A stretch of 39,333 nucleotides of DNA from RGIG3009 sp045630285 (GCA_045630285.1 JAZQSX010000047.1:1-39333); one strand, 5' to 3'; shown: positions 5,884 to 13,941, numbered from the stretch's first letter. Program-made: numbers and translations. Notes: generated from the letters alone by a model not told the origin.

Positions 5884-8451
5884 ATGGCGGTGTACAAGTG
5901 CAAAATGTGCGGCGGCGCGCTGGATATCACCGGCGAGACCGTGGCAGTCTGTCCGTACTGCGGCACGCAACAGACTCTGCCCTCGTCCAACGACGAGATC
6001 ACGGAAAACCTGTTCAACCGTGCGAACGATCTGCGCCTGAAATGCGAGTTTGACAAAGCAGAGCAGGTGTATGAGCGTATTTTGAACGAGAACAACGATG
6101 AACCCGAAGCACACTGGGGCATCGTGCTGTGCAAATATGGCATTGAATACGTGGTCGATCCCGCCACTAAAAAGCGTGTTCCCACCTGCCACCGCACCTC
6201 GTACGAGGCGGTGACGACGGATCTCAACTATCAGGCGGCGATCCGCTGTGCAAACGCTGTTCAAAAAGCCGTGTACGAAACCGAGGCCAAGACGATCGAT
6301 ACCATTCAGCGTAACATCCTTGCCATCGTTAAGAACGAAAAGCCATTCGATGTCTTTATCTGCTACAAAGAAACCGACGAGCACGGCAAGCGCACGGTGG
6401 ACAGTGCCCTTGCCAACGACGTTTACCATCAGCTGACCCAAGAGGGACTGAAGGTGTTTTTTGCCGCCATCACATTGGAGGATAAGCTGGGTCAGGAATA
6501 CGAGCCATATATCTTCGCGGCGCTGAATTCCGCCAAGGTGATGGTGGTTGTCGGCACCAAGCCGGAGCATTTCTCGGCTGTGTGGGTGAAAAACGAGTGG
6601 TCGCGATTCTTAAAGCTCATGAAAACCGATCGTTCCCGACTGCTCATCCCCTGCTACCGTGATATGGACGCCTACGAGTTGCCGGAGGAATTCTCGCACT
6701 TGCAGGCGCAGAATATGGAGAAGATCGGTTTTATCAACGATATCGTGCGCGGTATCAAGAAGGTGGTCGGCAGTACGGTCGCCGCGCCGATCACTGCCGC
6801 CGAAGTTGCCACACCGACGGTGGCAGCACCGATGAACGCGGCGGTAGACGCACTGATCGACCGCGCATTTATGGCACTGGAGGACAGCGAGTTTGACCGT
6901 GCTGATGAGTTCTGCGAACAAGCGCTGAACCAGGACGCCAAAAACGTGCAGGCGTACCTCGGCAAGCTGATGGCGGAGCTGCAGGTGCAGCGGCGCGAAC
7001 AGCTGCTCGATGTCGCGCTTCCGTTTGACAATCGAAATAATTACCAAAAGGTGCTTCGCTTTGCCGATCCCGAGCTGGCGGCGTTCCTGAACAACGCAAC
7101 GGAGCATATCAAGCGCCGCAACTACGAAGACCTGATGGATTCAAAGTATCAGAGGGCTTGTAACGCGATGAGGCGCGCCGTTTCCTGCGACAATATCGAC
7201 GAGCTGGATGAAGCAATCGCGCTGTTCAAGGAGGCTAACGGCTGGAAGGACTCGGCGGCGAAGATCGAGGATTGCTTGAGAACGCAGGATAATATCCATA
7301 CCCGCAAAATGAACACGACGTATTCTGAGGCACGCACGCAGATGGAACGGCAAGGAACGCTTCTCAATCGATTTGAGTATTTGGAACAAGCGGAGAGACT
7401 TTTCCGTTCGCTCGGTGATTGGAAGGATGCCGAACTACAGGTAGCCAATTGCATGGTGCAAAAGGACGAGATCGAAAAACAACTCCGCGCCGAGGAAAAA
7501 GCCGAAGAAGAACAAAAAAAGCGCCGTGTGAAAATCGTAACCATTTCGCTCTTATCTGTCGTTGCTACGGTCGTTGCTGTTCTTGCCCTGTGGAATCTGT
7601 GGATCCTGCCGATGAACGCTTACAATAATGCGGAGGAATTGCTGGCGAGCGGCGACTACAAGGGAGCGGCTATATACTTTGGCAAGATAGGAAACTACAG
7701 CGATGCCCGTGAGCGCAGCCTGGCACTGTGGGATGAGATCGCTGTGCGGGATACCGTCAGCGCCGGAAGCTTCCACACCGTCGGGCTGAAAGCCGACGGC
7801 ACGGTGGTGGCGGTTGGCGATAACAGCAACGGCCAATGCGACGTGAGTGACTGGAGCGACATTGTGGCGATCAGCGCCGGATATTATCACATCGTCGGAC
7901 TGAAAGCCGACGGCATGGTGGTGGCGATTGGCTTTAACTACTACGGCCAGTGCGACGTGAGTAACTGGAGCGACATCGTCGCAATCAGTGCCGGAAGCAT
8001 CCACACCGTCGGGCTGAAAGCCGACGGCACGGTGGTGGCGGTTGGTGATAATAACCACGGCCAGTGCGACGTGAGTGACTGGAACGACATCGTGGCGATC
8101 AGCGCCGGAGAGGATCATACCGTCGGGCTGAAAGCCGACGGCACGGTGGTGGCGGTTGGCGCTAACGGCTACGGCCAGTGCGACGTGAGTGACTGGAACG
8201 ACATTGTGGCGATCAGCGCCGGAAGCATCCACACCGTCGGGCTGAAAGCCGACGGCACGGTGGTGGCGGTTGGCGGTGGCTTCTACGGCCAGTGCGACGT
8301 GAGTGACTGGAGCGACATTGTGGCGATCAGCGCCGGAAGCCTCCACACCGTCGGGCTGAAAGCCGACGGCACGGTGGTGGCGGTTGGTGATAATGACCGC
8401 GGTCAGTGCGATGTGAATAACTGGGTGCTCAAGGTGCCGGATACGCCATAA
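5884..8451 (+). CDS. Zinc ribbon-TIR-helical repeat-TM-RCC1 repeat protein (receptor-like)
   Basis: The start is the ATG at 5884, with AAGAGGTG just upstream; the product has 855 residues. Domains in order: an N-terminal zinc ribbon (C6/C9 and C23/C26); helical TPR-like sequence; a TIR domain at about 155-285 beginning FDVFICYKETDE, in which E207 (EYEPYIF) aligns with the catalytic Glu of TIR NADases such as SARM1; more TPR-like helices and a charged coiled coil to about 545; a KKRR motif and one membrane helix at about 549-572; then six RCC1-like repeats of 38 residues from about 625 to 853. KKRR before the helix predicts the N-terminus inside and the C-terminus outside. TIR proteins with N-terminal zinc ribbons occur in gut Firmicutes, and NAD+ cleavage or signalling is the known family activity. 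A receptor function is my inference. It is a single gene with its own promoter and terminator. Confidence 0.9.
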   Translation: MAVYKCKMCGGALDITGETVAVCPYCGTQQTLPSSNDEITENLFNRANDLRLKCEFDKAEQVYERILNENNDEPEAHWGIVLCKYGIEYVVDPATKKRVPTCHRTSYEAVTTDLNYQAAIRCANAVQKAVYETEAKTIDTIQRNILAIVKNEKPFDVFICYKETDEHGKRTVDSALANDVYHQLTQEGLKVFFAAITLEDKLGQEYEPYIFAALNSAKVMVVVGTKPEHFSAVWVKNEWSRFLKLMKTDRSRLLIPCYRDMDAYELPEEFSHLQAQNMEKIGFINDIVRGIKKVVGSTVAAPITAAEVATPTVAAPMNAAVDALIDRAFMALEDSEFDRADEFCEQALNQDAKNVQAYLGKLMAELQVQRREQLLDVALPFDNRNNYQKVLRFADPELAAFLNNATEHIKRRNYEDLMDSKYQRACNAMRRAVSCDNIDELDEAIALFKEANGWKDSAAKIEDCLRTQDNIHTRKMNTTYSEARTQMERQGTLLNRFEYLEQAERLFRSLGDWKDAELQVANCMVQKDEIEKQLRAEEKAEEEQKKRRVKIVTISLLSVVATVVAVLALWNLWILPMNAYNNAEELLASGDYKGAAIYFGKIGNYSDARERSLALWDEIAVRDTVSAGSFHTVGLKADGTVVAVGDNSNGQCDVSDWSDIVAISAGYYHIVGLKADGMVVAIGFNYYGQCDVSNWSDIVAISAGSIHTVGLKADGTVVAVGDNNHGQCDVSDWNDIVAISAGEDHTVGLKADGTVVAVGANGYGQCDVSDWNDIVAISAGSIHTVGLKADGTVVAVGGGFYGQCDVSDWSDIVAISAGSLHTVGLKADGTVVAVGDNDRGQCDVNNWVLKVPDTP
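7758..8433 (+). repeat. Six tandem 114-bp repeats encoding RCC1-like blades
   Basis: Copies start at 7758, 7872, 7986, 8100, 8214 and 8328 (the last is incomplete). Each encodes SAGxxHTVGLKADGTVVAVG, then four variable residues, then GQCDVSDW. The copies are nearly identical in DNA except at two short hot spots: about 6 nt after the SAG codons and about 12 nt after the VAVG codons. Confidence 0.95.
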
Positions 8452-8464
8452 ATACGATACAGCA

Positions 8465-8495
8465 AGCACCCCGACGGTTGTCGGGGTGCTGTTTT
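8465..8495 (+). terminator. Terminator of the TIR-RCC1 gene
   Basis: An 11-bp perfect stem AGCACCCCGAC / GTCGGGGTGCT (8465-8475 and 8480-8490) with a GGTT loop, followed by GTTTTA. It lies between convergent genes and may also slow transcription from sigE. Confidence 0.85.
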
Positions 8496-8541
8496 ACTGT
8501 GTTAGGTATCCTCCTCCGTCAGTGAGGGTGGCGCGGCGGGA

Positions 8542-9255
8542 TCATTCCACCCGTTCGATCTCATACCGCAGCCGTTTGATGATCTTTTTCTCCAGGCGGG
8601 AGATGTAGGACTGCGAAATACCGAGCAGATCCGCCACTTCCTTTTGTGTGTGCTCCTTTTCCCCCGCTATCCCGAACCGCAGACACATAATGCGCTGCTC
8701 CCGCTCCGGAAGATGCGCCACACAATCGAGCAGCAGATCCCGTTCCGCCTCCTGTTCTACCCCACGGTTAACGACGTCGGGATCGCTGCCGAGAATATCG
8801 GAAAGAAGGAGCTCGTTGCCATCCCAATCAACGTTCAGCGGCTCGTCGATCGACATTTCGTGCCGCAGCTGGGCGTTTTTGCGCAGAAACATCAGGATCT
8901 CGTTTTCGATACAGCGTGACGAATAGGTGGCAAGCTTGATGTTCTTATCCGTACGAAAGGTGCTGACCGCTTTGATAAGACCAATGGTACCGATCGAGAT
9001 AAGATCCTCGATACCGACCCCCGAATTCTCGAATTTTCGTGCAATATACACCACCAGACGCAAGTTGTGGGTGATCAGCAGATCCCGTGCGCTTGCCACC
9101 CCCTTGGCGGCCGCTGCCAAAGCTGCCGCTTCCTCCTCATTACTGAGCGGCGGCGGCAGGGTGTCCGCACCGTGGATGTAATGCACCTCTTCACAGGTCA
9201 GGCGATGAAAGCGACTGATGATCCGCTGCCACAGTCGTGTAAACCAATACTGCAT
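8542..9255 (-). CDS. sigE: Sporulation sigma factor sigma-E (pro-form)
   Basis: The 237-residue product has almost the same length as Bacillus SigE (239). Residues about 1-24 (MQYWFTRLWQRIISRFHRL) look like the amphipathic membrane-bound pro-sequence. The SigE hallmark VHYIHGADTLPPPLS follows, then region 2 (NLRLVVYIARKFENSG, EDLISIGTIGLIKAV, ATYSSRCIENEILMFLR), the NVDWDGNELLLSDILG segment, and region 4 with its helix-turn-helix (TQKEVADLLGISQSYISRLEK). The start is the ATG at 9255 with AAGGAG at 9262-9267. An earlier TTG at 9276 overlaps the spoIIGA stop but has no proper spacing. The gene follows spoIIGA, whose product removes the pro-sequence. It directs early mother-cell transcription during endospore formation. 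Confidence 0.96.
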   Translation of the reverse strand: MQYWFTRLWQRIISRFHRLTCEEVHYIHGADTLPPPLSNEEEAAALAAAAKGVASARDLLITHNLRLVVYIARKFENSGVGIEDLISIGTIGLIKAVSTFRTDKNIKLATYSSRCIENEILMFLRKNAQLRHEMSIDEPLNVDWDGNELLLSDILGSDPDVVNRGVEQEAERDLLLDCVAHLPEREQRIMCLRFGIAGEKEHTQKEVADLLGISQSYISRLEKKIIKRLRYEIERVE

Positions 9256-9272
9256 GCTGCTCTCCTTCTTTC

Positions 9273-10118
9273 TCAAAGATCAATCACGTCCGCACCGATC
9301 AGTGCCGTGTACTCCCCTCGCTCCAGCGTATCGGATAGCGCTACATACACCCCCGTGATATCCCGTGGCGGATGTCCAACCCGACGGAGTGTGACCTGCT
9401 TCGGCACGAAGGCAACCAGCAGTCCCTCGTCGCCCACCGTTCGGTACGGCACGTATCGGATCCGTGTTGCCGTAACGGCACCGCCCTGCTGCTCCTCGCC
9501 GAACTGCGGCGGCAGACACGGCGCTAACGTGCGGCGACACATCACGATGACCGGCGAGCCGGAAAACGGCTCACGCAGGTGCAGACCGGTGTCGTACAGC
9601 GCACGGCATTCACAGACACCGAAGCCTGTATCGACCGTCAGACAGTAATCCAGCCCCGCCGGGGCACGGCGACGGGTCAGCCGCTCATACAGACGGATGA
9701 TACCGTAACCGATCAACGCAAATGCAGTCAACATCAGTGGCGAAATGTCAAAATAGATGACGCCGTTTCGTGTCAGCACCGCTTCACTGCCCGTGAGATA
9801 CCACAAAGCGGTAGCGATGCCGGAAAGCAATGCCGACAAGCAAAAAAACACCACCACACGCCGTATGAAACCTTTGGCAGAATGGATAGAAAATGCAACG
9901 CAAATACTAAAAGAGGCAGAGGTTATATGTAAAAGCAATGACACCGCAGGCGGTACGGTCAACAAAATCTGGCAGGCACTGAGGCCGCCGACGAACGCTC
10001 CCACCACCATACGGAGGCGTCGGGTCGGCAAATGAAGCAGGCGGGCGGTCAGTGACAGAAGAAGATAGTCGATAAACCAGTTGGTGACGACAAGCACGTC
10101 AAGATATAAAACCGGCAT
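9273..10118 (-). CDS. spoIIGA: Sigma-E processing peptidase SpoIIGA
   Basis: The 281-residue product begins MPVLYLDVLVVTNWFIDYLLL, the conserved SpoIIGA N-terminus. Its first half contains about five membrane segments and its second half is a cytosolic aspartic-protease-like domain. The catalytic motif is DTG in ALYDTGLHLREPF (about residue 175), followed by SPVIVM. Known SpoIIGA acts as a septal membrane protease that cleaves pro-sigma-E. The ATG at 10118 is used because GGGGGTG lies 5 nt upstream; a GTG one codon earlier is too close. The stop at 9273-9275 is 17 nt from the sigE ATG, so the two form the classical spoIIG operon. A promoter with a Spo0A-like box precedes it (10139-10172). Confidence 0.93.
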   Translation of the reverse strand: MPVLYLDVLVVTNWFIDYLLLSLTARLLHLPTRRLRMVVGAFVGGLSACQILLTVPPAVSLLLHITSASFSICVAFSIHSAKGFIRRVVVFFCLSALLSGIATALWYLTGSEAVLTRNGVIYFDISPLMLTAFALIGYGIIRLYERLTRRRAPAGLDYCLTVDTGFGVCECRALYDTGLHLREPFSGSPVIVMCRRTLAPCLPPQFGEEQQGGAVTATRIRYVPYRTVGDEGLLVAFVPKQVTLRRVGHPPRDITGVYVALSDTLERGEYTALIGADVIDL

Positions 10119-10138
10119 CACGTCACCCCCTTTGTTTC

Positions 10139-10172
10139 ATTATAGCGGCGAAACGAGTGGGTTTATGCCGAA
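10139..10172 (-). promoter_or_regulatory. spoIIG promoter: TATAAT with a Spo0A-like box in place of -35
   Basis: TATAAT (10139-10144, minus strand) has no TTGACA-like hexamer 17 nt upstream. Instead TTCGGCA (10166-10172; TGCCGAA on plus) lies about 21 nt upstream. It differs at one base from the 0A box TGTCGAA. In Bacillus the spoIIG promoter is activated by phosphorylated Spo0A bound next to the -35 region. The site here is inferred. Confidence 0.5.
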
Positions 10173-10213
10173 ACACGAAAGATTAAAAAATTTTGAACAC
10201 TACTGCCAAAATG

Positions 10214-10242
10214 TTGCAAAACTCGATGCAATATGCTATGCT
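10214..10242 (+). promoter_or_regulatory. Promoter of lemA
   Basis: TTGCAA (10214-10219) and TATGCT (10237-10242) with a 17-nt spacer, about 32 nt before the ATG. Confidence 0.6.
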
Positions 10243-10274
10243 TACTATGCTAACCAAAAAGGAGGTTTGTATTT

Positions 10275-10841
10275 ATGAAAAAGAGTACGATTATCTGGAT
10301 TGTCGTGGCCGCTGTTGCCGTGATCCTGCTCATTTGGGTCATTGCTTCGTATAACGGCTTGGTCAGTGCAGAAGAAAATGCTAACGAAAAGTGGTCGACC
10401 ATTGACGTTCGCCTGACGGAGCGTGCTGACAAGATCCCCAACCTGGTGAACTCGGCAAAGCTGTATATGAACCATGAGAATGAAATCTTTGACAAGATCA
10501 CCGAAGCAAGAAAGGCGCTGTCCTCCGCTTCCTCGATCGAAGATAAGATCGCTGCTGACCAACAGCTGAATACGGCTGTCAATCAGCTGCTGGCTGTCAT
10601 GGAATCCAACCCCGAAATCAAGGCGGATGCCGCTGTTACTGCTTTGATGGACGAAGTATCGGGTGCTGAAAACAGGCTCAGTGTTGCCCGCAAGGATTAT
10701 AACGAGGCCGTGAAGGAGTACAACTCCTCGGTGCGTCGCTTCCCCTCCAACATCATCGCCAGCCTGTTCGGCTTTGAGAAGATGGAGATGTACGAGGCGG
10801 CTGAATCCGACAGAGAGACGCCCGTTGTGCCGGTGGAATAA
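10275..10841 (+). CDS. lemA: LemA family membrane protein
   Basis: The 188-residue product has one N-terminal membrane helix (residues 5-25) and then the LemA helical domain. That domain starts YNGLVSAEENANEKWSTIDVRL and ends with YNSSVRRFPSNIIASLFGFEKMEMYEA, both diagnostic of the family. AAGGAGG lies 9 nt before the ATG. LemA proteins are predicted to have a short external N-terminus and a cytosolic helical bundle; the biochemical role is not established. The gene is followed after 9 nt by a TPM-domain protein, a pairing seen in many bacteria, which suggests the two act together at the membrane. Confidence 0.95.
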   Translation: MKKSTIIWIVVAAVAVILLIWVIASYNGLVSAEENANEKWSTIDVRLTERADKIPNLVNSAKLYMNHENEIFDKITEARKALSSASSIEDKIAADQQLNTAVNQLLAVMESNPEIKADAAVTALMDEVSGAENRLSVARKDYNEAVKEYNSSVRRFPSNIIASLFGFEKMEMYEAAESDRETPVVPVE

Positions 10842-10850
10842 GTTTAGCTT

Positions 10851-11642
10851 ATGAAACGTTGGAAGTTTGTTTTGAGTGTATGGCTGGTCGTCGTGCTGTC
10901 GCTGTGTGCGCTGACGTTGTCCGGCTGTAGTGAGGAATCGGAATACCCCAAGCCGACCAAAGCGTTCTACGTGAACGATTATGCCAACGTACTGTCGACG
11001 GAGACCGAGAAAATCATTCTCAGCAAAGGTGCTACCTTGGCTCAGAAAACCGAGGCACAGGTGGTTGTGCTGACGATCCCCTCACTAGACGAGGAGCCGA
11101 TCGAGGAGTACGCTTTGAATCTGGGACGTGAATGGGGCATCGGTAACGAGGAGACCAATACCGGTGTACTGATCCTTCTTGCGGTGGAGGACCGTGAGGC
11201 CCGTATCGAGGTCGGCTACGGCCTGGAGGGACGCCTGCCCGATTCCAAGGCCGGACGGTTTTTGGATGCGTATGCCACCCCCCATTTCCAGAAGGATGAT
11301 TTCGACGCCGGTATTCGTGAGACATATCAGGCGATCATCAACGAGGTCTATCTGGAGTTCGACATGAAGGAAGACGTCGACCCCGGCTACGTCCCCATTG
11401 ACCAGAAGCAACAGCAGCCCCAAAATCCGTTGCCGGACGTGGTAATGCTCATCATTGCGGCGGTATTCGTCGTTGGTTTCAGTGGCTTGAGCGTCGTCGG
11501 ACGTCGGCGCGGCTGGCCGATCTTCCTGATGATGGGTAATCATCACCATCGTGGCGGTGGCTTCGGCGGAGGCTTCGGTGGTGGCGGATTCAGCGGAGGT
11601 GGCGGTAGCTTCGGCGGCGGCGGTGCCTCCCGCAGATTCTGA
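10851..11642 (+). CDS. TPM-domain (YgcG-type) lipoprotein with Gly-rich tail
   Basis: The 263-residue product starts with a lipoprotein signal (MKRWKF, hydrophobic core, lipobox LSGC). The TPM domain covers about 40-160: FYVNDYANVLS near its start, then VVVLTIPSLDEEPIEEYALNLGR, NTGVLILLAVEDREARIEVG and GLEGRLPDSKAG. A membrane helix follows at about 195-215, then a His-His cluster and a tail of GGGFGG-type repeats ending SRRF. There is no clear Shine-Dalgarno site between it and lemA (9-nt gap), so translational coupling is likely. TPM domains are linked to acid phosphatase activity in plants and to photosystem or membrane-protein quality control elsewhere; the bacterial role is uncertain. 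Confidence 0.92.
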   Translation: MKRWKFVLSVWLVVVLSLCALTLSGCSEESEYPKPTKAFYVNDYANVLSTETEKIILSKGATLAQKTEAQVVVLTIPSLDEEPIEEYALNLGREWGIGNEETNTGVLILLAVEDREARIEVGYGLEGRLPDSKAGRFLDAYATPHFQKDDFDAGIRETYQAIINEVYLEFDMKEDVDPGYVPIDQKQQQPQNPLPDVVMLIIAAVFVVGFSGLSVVGRRRGWPIFLMMGNHHHRGGGFGGGFGGGGFSGGGGSFGGGGASRRF

Positions 11643-11654
11643 TATAATCATTGC

Positions 11655-11691
11655 AAAAGCCCCGACTGTTTAATCCAGTCGTTGCTTTTTT
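11655..11691 (+). terminator. Terminator of the lemA-TPM operon
   Basis: AAAAGCCCCGACTG (11655-11668) pairs with CAGTCGTTGCTTTT apart from two internal mismatches and is followed by a T-run. It starts 12 nt past the stop. Confidence 0.8.
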
Positions 11692-11692
11692 C

Positions 11693-12517
11693 TTAGGAAT
11701 GTTGCTTGCGGTACACGGTCGGTGAGACGCCTTTCACCTCGTGAAACACACGGGAAAAATAAAGCGGGTCGGTAAACCCGACAGACGCCGCAATCTCGCC
11801 GATCGACAGTTCGCCTCGGCACAGCAGCGCACAGGCTTCGTTAACACGGTAATTCCGCAAATAATTGTGAGGAGACAGCGAAAACTTCTCCATAAACGCA
11901 CGGTACAGTTGGCTGCGGCTCACACCCACCGCCAAAGCGATCTGCTCGATACGAATCGGTGATACGTAGTTCCGCTCAATGTAATTCACCGCTTGCGTGA
12001 GATAGTCCACCGTTTCCGGCACCGGCTGCTCGGTACGGGTCTTGCGCATCAGTTCTCCCAAAAGCAAATGCAGGTGACCCGTCATATCGGCGTCCGCCTC
12101 CGGAGTGTTGCCACGGGAATCGTAGATATTGATCAGATGCGACCGCACCACGTCGGAGTCTTCCAAATGAAACACCGGATTGGCAGGTGAAATGCCGGTA
12201 TGCTTCATCATACGGCGTGCCTCGGTGCCGTTAAAAGCGACCCAGTAATACTCCCACGGCTCTTCCATATCCGCTTCGTAATACACATCGGTATCAGGGA
12301 AAATGAAGAATACGTCATTTTTCGATAAATAATACACCTGACGCTCCATACGATAGAAGCCCTTGCCCGACAAAACATAATGCACCAAATAATAATCACG
12401 AGGACCGGCCTGCGGGTGATGTCCCGGATTGCAGTGCTGATAACCGGTATTATACACGGCCAGTGCCATATTCTCTTTGACGGTATCCTCGTAGAAGAAA
12501 AGCTTACCGTTTGCCAT
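11693..12517 (-). CDS. AraC-family transcriptional regulator
   Basis: The 274-residue product has an N-terminal cupin-like sensing domain (about 1-150: YYLVHYVLSGKGFY, VYYLSKNDVFFIFPD, PWEYYWVAFNG) and a C-terminal double helix-turn-helix (about 175-272: IEQIALAVGVSRSQLYRAF, then IGEIAASVGFTDPLYFSRVF and KGVSPTVYRK). AAAGGGGG precedes the ATG at 12517, so the ATG seven codons earlier, which overlaps this site, is not used. It is divergent from the galactokinase gene with 125 bp between starts. By the usual habit of the family it is likely a sugar-responsive activator of galK and perhaps of itself. The ligand is unknown; galactose or a galactoside is a guess from context. Confidence 0.9.
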   Translation of the reverse strand: MANGKLFFYEDTVKENMALAVYNTGYQHCNPGHHPQAGPRDYYLVHYVLSGKGFYRMERQVYYLSKNDVFFIFPDTDVYYEADMEEPWEYYWVAFNGTEARRMMKHTGISPANPVFHLEDSDVVRSHLINIYDSRGNTPEADADMTGHLHLLLGELMRKTRTEQPVPETVDYLTQAVNYIERNYVSPIRIEQIALAVGVSRSQLYRAFMEKFSLSPHNYLRNYRVNEACALLCRGELSIGEIAASVGFTDPLYFSRVFHEVKGVSPTVYRKQHS

Positions 12518-12612
12518 GTCGATCCCCCTTTCTGCCATCAGTATATAACAAATCGCAACATTTGTCCATAATTTTTGAGTAAATTTTTCTTTCCTTTTAT
12601 TGACAAGGGGTG

Positions 12613-12618
12613 TATAAT
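12613..12618 (+). promoter_or_regulatory. -10 element of galK without a properly spaced -35
   Basis: TATAAT (12613-12618) lies 24 nt before the ATG of galK. The only TTGACA (12600-12605) is just 7 nt upstream of it, too close to serve as its -35, and the hexamer 17 nt upstream is poor. A promoter that needs an activator, possibly the divergent AraC protein, would look like this. Confidence 0.45.
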
Positions 12619-12642
12619 GAATAGCGCAAGGGGGTTAAAGCT

Positions 12643-13929
12643 ATGAGCAGTACCAAAGAATTGATCGCCGCATTACAAAACGGCAGGTTTGACAACACGT
12701 TTACCCGTCTGTACGGTGCGGATGCGGTGTCGCATCAGCGTCTGCGTTATCAAAAAGCAGCGGAGGCCTATGCCGAACTGTACGGCGAGGCGGATGACGT
12801 ATATTTCTTCTCTGCCCCCGGGCGTACCGAGATCGGCGGCAATCACACCGACCACAACCACGGTTGTGTGGTAGCCGGCAGCGTTAATCTGGACGTCATT
12901 GCGGTCGCCTCCAAGACGAGCGAGCCGACCATTCGCATTAAATCCGCCGGCTATAAGCCGGATACGATTGAGCTCGGCGACCTGCGTGTGCGGGAAAATG
13001 AGTACAACCGTTCCTCGGCGCTGGTACGTGGTGTGGCGGACCGTTTTGGGCAGCTCGGCTATACCGTCGGCGGTCTGCGTGCCTATACCACGTCGGAGGT
13101 GCTCAAGGGCTCCGGTCTTTCCTCCTCGGCGGCGTTTGAGGTGCTGATCGGTACCATCCTGAATCACCTCTACAACGGCGGCGTTGTCGACGCCGTGAAG
13201 ATCGCTCAGATCGCTCAGTATGCGGAAAACGTGCATTTCGGCAAGCCTTGCGGCTTGATGGATCAAATGGCGTCCTCGGTCGGCGGTATTATCACGATCG
13301 ATTTTGCCGATACCGAGCATCCCGTCGTGGAAAAGGTCGAGTATGACTTTGCCGCAAGCGGACATCGCCTGTGTATCGTGGATACGGCGGGCAACCACGC
13401 TGCGCTGACCCACGAATATGCCGCTGTGACCGAGGAAATGAAACGTATTTCCAACGCTATGGGCGTCAACTACCTGCGTGAAACGACGTACGAGGCGGTG
13501 CTGGCTCAGTTGCCCCAGCTGCGTAAGGCGTGTGGCGACCGTGCCGTGCTGCGTGCGCTGCACTTCTTTGGCGATAACGGACGTGTGGCCAAGGAGGTTG
13601 CCGCTCTCAAAAACAATGAGTTCAACACCTTCCTGAAGCTGGTAACCGAATCGGGTCATTCCTCGTTTGAATACCTGCAGAACATCTATTCCAACACGTC
13701 GGTGCATTTCCAGGGCTTGTCTCTGGCGTTAGCGCTGGCTCAGCATGTGCTTGACGGTCAGGGAGCCTACCGTGTACACGGTGGCGGTTTCGGCGGAACC
13801 ACGCAGAACTTTGTGCCGGAAAGCAAACTGCAGGAGTTTACCGAAACGCTGGAGGGTGTATTTGGCAAGGGCAGCTGCCACATTCTCATCATCCGTCCCT
13901 GCGGCGGTGTGGCGATCATACCCGATTAA
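12643..13929 (+). CDS. galK: Galactokinase
   Basis: The 428-residue GHMP kinase is slightly longer than classical GalK (about 390). The galactokinase signature at residues 58-74 is a Clostridial variant (SAPGRTEIGGNHTDHNHG). The phosphate-binding GHMP motif LKGSGLSSSAAFE is at 155-167, the catalytic Asp motif PCGLMDQMASS follows near 202, and the C-terminal GHMP motif is RVHGGGFGGT near 380. It phosphorylates galactose at C1, the first step of the Leloir pathway. No galT or galE is nearby. AGGGGG lies 8 nt before the ATG. Transcription ends at a strong hairpin (13942-13977). Neighbouring ATP/sugar kinases of the same fold are possible alternatives, but the GNHTDHN signature favours GalK. Confidence 0.93.
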   Translation: MSSTKELIAALQNGRFDNTFTRLYGADAVSHQRLRYQKAAEAYAELYGEADDVYFFSAPGRTEIGGNHTDHNHGCVVAGSVNLDVIAVASKTSEPTIRIKSAGYKPDTIELGDLRVRENEYNRSSALVRGVADRFGQLGYTVGGLRAYTTSEVLKGSGLSSSAAFEVLIGTILNHLYNGGVVDAVKIAQIAQYAENVHFGKPCGLMDQMASSVGGIITIDFADTEHPVVEKVEYDFAASGHRLCIVDTAGNHAALTHEYAAVTEEMKRISNAMGVNYLRETTYEAVLAQLPQLRKACGDRAVLRALHFFGDNGRVAKEVAALKNNEFNTFLKLVTESGHSSFEYLQNIYSNTSVHFQGLSLALALAQHVLDGQGAYRVHGGGFGGTTQNFVPESKLQEFTETLEGVFGKGSCHILIIRPCGGVAIIPD

Positions 13930-13941
13930 CAAAACGAAACG

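Noticed and set aside
7552..8469. 305-codon minus-strand frame with repeated peptides
   Set aside because: The repetition is the mirror of the RCC1-encoding tandem repeats on the plus strand. There is no start site or known domain.
9255..9276. TTG start of sigE overlapping the spoIIGA stop
   Set aside because: The ATG at 9255 has AAGGAG at a 6-nt spacing and gives the expected SigE length. The TTG has no correctly placed ribosome site.
12600..12618. TTGACA plus TATAAT as an ordinary galK promoter
   Set aside because: The spacing is 7 nt, far below the 16-18 nt required by sigma-A.
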